A stretch of DNA of 7,038 bases. Source: DATDCY01 sp031406795 [NCBI: Candidatus Rokuibacteriota bacterium] (GTDB lineage Bacteria > JAUVQV01). The stretch lies in the NCBI GenBank assembly GCA_031406795.1, contig JANOHV010000185.1, forward strand, positions 1 to 7,038, written 5' to 3'. Made by a program: the position numbers and the translations under genes. Within the stretch, counting starts at the first letter, position 1; each line of letters starts with the position of its first letter. The notes beneath the pieces are model-generated. The model worked only from the letters and a program-made list of their open reading frames with translations. It did not search any database and was not told where the DNA came from. Shown piece by piece: positions 4,563 through 7,038 of this stretch.

Positions 4563-7037
4563 CTAGTGCAGGACCAGGGCCGGGTCACCCAGGATACCGT
4601 AGATGCCCAGGGTGTAGTCGGGGCCGTACGCCTCCCCGTAGGAGCGCAGGGCCGCGAGGAACAGATCCCCGAGGCGGGGTGCGCCCCCGGAATGGCGGAG
4701 CAGGGTGAACTCCCGGGCCAGGCGTCGCGAGCGATCATGGAGCGACAGTCCGCTGGACGAAAGGAGGGCCGCGGCCCCGCCGTCGCTCCTGAGCAGCAGC
4801 GCCTCGCCGAGATTGACGTAGCCGGGGTCGGAATAGCTGCCCGCCAGACACGTGAAAAGCGTGAACAGCGGCAGGGGGGCCCCGCTGCCGAGCGACGGCA
4901 CGTCGGCGGCGAGCAACAGCCCTTCGTCCGCCAGTCGGTCATAGCCGGCGTGTCCGAAGTAGTTGACCTGGGAGACCCCGCCGACGATGCCGGCTGCCAG
5001 TGTGCCTCTGGCGGCCGCGAGACCCTGTTCGCCGAGGTACACGGTCGTCCGCCCGTAACCCGGAGGCAGCAGGTCCATCAGCGCGTTACTGTCGGTGACG
5101 TAGTCCCCGCCCTGATCCGGCTGGTCCGCGGCGAACAGCACCCCGGGTGTCGGCGGCTGCGGCGCCGCTTCGTAGGCGATGATCTTGTCGACCACCGCGT
5201 CCAGTTCGGCCGCTGTTTTCGCCGGTATGCGGCCGATCGCCAGGCTGGGGATGGAATCATCGTCGTCGTCGGCGTACCAGTTGTCGGACGCGAACAGGCC
5301 GCGCGGGGTGGAGACCATGGCGGGCGGCACCACGCACTCGTCATGGCCCAGGAAGTTCCGGTAGTCGTAGCTGCCGTCCCCGGCCAGCAGGACATACCGC
5401 GGCGGCGTCGCCCAGGAGTCTCGCGCGTAGGCGAGGAATTTCCGGATGGCGTCCGGGCTGTAGACACCGTCGTTGAACTCGTCCATGACCGAATCAACCG
5501 TCACCACCCTGGCGCTCAGTCCTTCGGAGCGGCGGTAGGCGGCAAGCCGCTCGGCAGCGCCCAGCATCTCCCCGGCGGTAATGATCAGGTAGTCGGCGGC
5601 GTTCGCCGGGTTGAGCAGTCCCGCGGAAACCCACGGCGAGAGAGCGGCGACACCGGCGATCGCGGTGTCGGCGACGAGAAGATACGGGATGTCGGTCCCG
5701 GCCGGTGAGAACGTCGCCTGGTAGCTGCCGGCGGCGCCGTCGATCCTGGCGCCCGTGACGAGTTTCGGCGCCCGCGGGTCGGCAATGTTGAAGATCCGGA
5801 TCGCCGGCGTCGTGAAGCCGGAGACAGCTACGGATGCGTTCCCGTCGCCCCGGATCGTGATCCGGTCGCCGACGGCCTGGTAGTCACGGTAATAGGCGAT
5901 GTCCATGGCGTCGAGATAGAAGACGCTGTAGGGAATCCCGGCATCGCGCACGGCTTCGATTTCAACGGCGTTGTCGCCGTCGGCGAGAAGGCGCTGATCG
6001 AAACCGAGCGTGACGACGAGCGGATCGAGTCCGTTCCATCGGCCTTCTCCGATCATGGTCCCGTTCATGCGGACGATGACGTGGTGCTCCGGGTCCGCGA
6101 TGGTGTCGGTCGCGCCCCGCAAGGAGACCGCCAGGCTGGCAGTGCCGGCCCCCGACGAACCGGGAGTGGTGAGCGGGAAGGTCTTCCGGCCGAGCGTCAC
6201 ATTTCCGGCTACCAGATAATCCCAAAGCCAGTAGTCGGCGCGGGGGTCGACGGCGCCGCCGGTCAGGGTCATGCGGTTCTCTTCGGCGTGTGCGCCATTG
6301 AGGAACAAAGCCCCGGCCGCTGCCGGAAGCGCCGGCGCGGCGCGCAGACTCCGGACGAGCCGTCCGTGACCGGGGGCGATCCAGTAGGCGCTTTCGCCGG
6401 AGAATACGGTGTCGGTGCCTTGGCCGTAGAAGAGCAGGCTCTCTCCCCCGTCGACGGGAAGATAGGCGACGCTCGAGGACATGGCGGTGAGATCGATTCT
6501 GCCGGTGGCGATCATCGTCCGGGCCTTCTTGAGGCTGATCCCGAGCAGCGGGGCGATCTCGGCCGCGCCGATGCGGTAGATGCCGTCCCGGAGCACCGTG
6601 ACGCGGATGTCGCTGCCGACGATGCCGGCCGGCGCCAGCGCACGCGCGCGAATGGATCCCGCCGGCCTCGCCGGGGGCAGCCCCGCCTTGCGCTTCGAGG
6701 ACTGGCGCGGCTTGCGGGAAAAGATCTCCCCCGCGCGAGAGAAGGCGGTGGCCGACGCGGCCTGGGCGGCCGCGGGCCGATCGTCCAGTTGCACACGGAA
6801 GGGTCCGTAGGCGATCGGCGCTCCCTGGGTCACGATCTCGACGAGTTTATAGCGCAGCTCGGGGCCGAACGCGCCGGCATCGATTACCGTGTAGGTGCCC
6901 CCCGAAGAGGACTCGAGCAGGGCGGGGACGATCTCCGTCGTGACCGGGATTTCGGCCCCGCGATCAAGTCGATACAGGTAGAAGCCGGCAGTCCCGGATT
7001 CAGCGGCGGTCTCCCAGGTCACGAGCGCTCCTTCCGC
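4563..7037 (-). CDS. C25 (gingipain-type) cysteine peptidase, 5' end outside the window
   Basis: At least 824 residues are visible and the frame runs off the right edge. The GTG at 7022 is not a credible start, because the frame continues upstream (AEGALVTWETAAESGTAGFY) through a fibronectin-III/Ig-like strand typical of extracellular C25 proteins. Numbering from that GTG, a beta-rich region fills about 1-460. The C25 domain runs from about 475 (DYLIITAGEM) through YVLLAGDGSYDYRN (543-556), an acidic WYADDDDDS loop (582-590) and AIGRIPAK. The catalytic His691 is in VNYFGHAGYD and Cys725 in TLFTCLAGSYSDPG. It ends at YGILGDPALVLH, the usual domain end, with no C-terminal sorting domain. The enzyme is probably exported, but the N-terminus that would carry a signal peptide is outside. 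It is the first visible gene of the operon, 12 bases before the pqqD-like gene. It may process the peptide product or be its target; both are inferred. Confidence 0.9.
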   Translation of the reverse strand, partial: AEGALVTWETAAESGTAGFYLYRLDRGAEIPVTTEIVPALLESSSGGTYTVIDAGAFGPELRYKLVEIVTQGAPIAYGPFRVQLDDRPAAAQAASATAFSRAGEIFSRKPRQSSKRKAGLPPARPAGSIRARALAPAGIVGSDIRVTVLRDGIYRIGAAEIAPLLGISLKKARTMIATGRIDLTAMSSSVAYLPVDGGESLLFYGQGTDTVFSGESAYWIAPGHGRLVRSLRAAPALPAAAGALFLNGAHAEENRMTLTGGAVDPRADYWLWDYLVAGNVTLGRKTFPLTTPGSSGAGTASLAVSLRGATDTIADPEHHVIVRMNGTMIGEGRWNGLDPLVVTLGFDQRLLADGDNAVEIEAVRDAGIPYSVFYLDAMDIAYYRDYQAVGDRITIRGDGNASVAVSGFTTPAIRIFNIADPRAPKLVTGARIDGAAGSYQATFSPAGTDIPYLLVADTAIAGVAALSPWVSAGLLNPANAADYLIITAGEMLGAAERLAAYRRSEGLSARVVTVDSVMDEFNDGVYSPDAIRKFLAYARDSWATPPRYVLLAGDGSYDYRNFLGHDECVVPPAMVSTPRGLFASDNWYADDDDDSIPSLAIGRIPAKTAAELDAVVDKIIAYEAAPQPPTPGVLFAADQPDQGGDYVTDSNALMDLLPPGYGRTTVYLGEQGLAAARGTLAAGIVGGVSQVNYFGHAGYDRLADEGLLLAADVPSLGSGAPLPLFTLFTCLAGSYSDPGYVNLGEALLLRSDGGAAALLSSSGLSLHDRSRRLAREFTLLRHSGGAPRLGDLFLAALRSYGEAYGPDYTLGIYGILGDPALVLH

Positions 7038-7038
7038 C

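Noticed and set aside
4305-5708. Plus-strand 467-codon open frame opposite the C25 and PqqD-like genes
   Set aside because: Low-complexity, charged translation without motifs; the minus strand carries the catalytic His/Cys and PqqD signatures across the same bases.

Overview
The window is a gene-dense, high-GC bacterial segment. Envelope genes (a stomatin/HflK-like SPFH protein and an MscS-type channel) and a gingipain-fold (C25) peptidase carrying a fibronectin-III-like strand suggest a Gram-negative lineage, perhaps a deltaproteobacterium in the broad sense, an acidobacterium or a related uncultured phylum. The sequence alone does not fix the taxon. Almost every base is coding: the only gaps are 6, 23, 18 and 12 bases long, so there is no empty stretch over 300 bases.

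Layout. At the left edge is the 3' end of a plus-strand SPFH/stomatin-like gene (2-469). Everything else is on the minus strand. Read in the direction of transcription (right to left) the order is: C25 cysteine peptidase (7037-4563, 5' end outside the window), PqqD-like protein (4550-4248), radical SAM/SPASM enzyme (4251-3151), 56-residue three-cysteine peptide (3158-2988), HprK-related kinase (2969-2043), S24/S26 signal-peptidase-like protein (2046-1528), then an MscS-family channel (1504-476). The channel gene converges on the SPFH gene.

The six genes from the C25 peptidase to the S24/S26 protein look like one translationally coupled operon for a ribosomally made, post-translationally modified peptide (RiPP). 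The short peptide has a leader with a YxxP-type motif (YEKPEL) and a Gly/Ser-rich tail with Cys30, Cys46 and Cys51. The PqqD-like protein would bind the leader and present the peptide to the radical SAM/SPASM enzyme. The HprK-related kinase could phosphorylate a serine; the last residue is Ser, as in the phosphorylated lasso peptide paeninodin. The S24/S26 protein and the C25 peptidase are candidate processing proteases. The modification chemistry, the protease roles and the product's function are inferred. I do not recognise this exact gene set as a characterised RiPP class, and it is the main point of interest.

The MscS gene may be transcribed separately: a perfect TATAAT box lies five bases before its ATG with no ribosome binding site, suggesting a leaderless mRNA. 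No tRNA, rRNA, CRISPR array, insertion sequence or convincing Rho-independent terminator was found.
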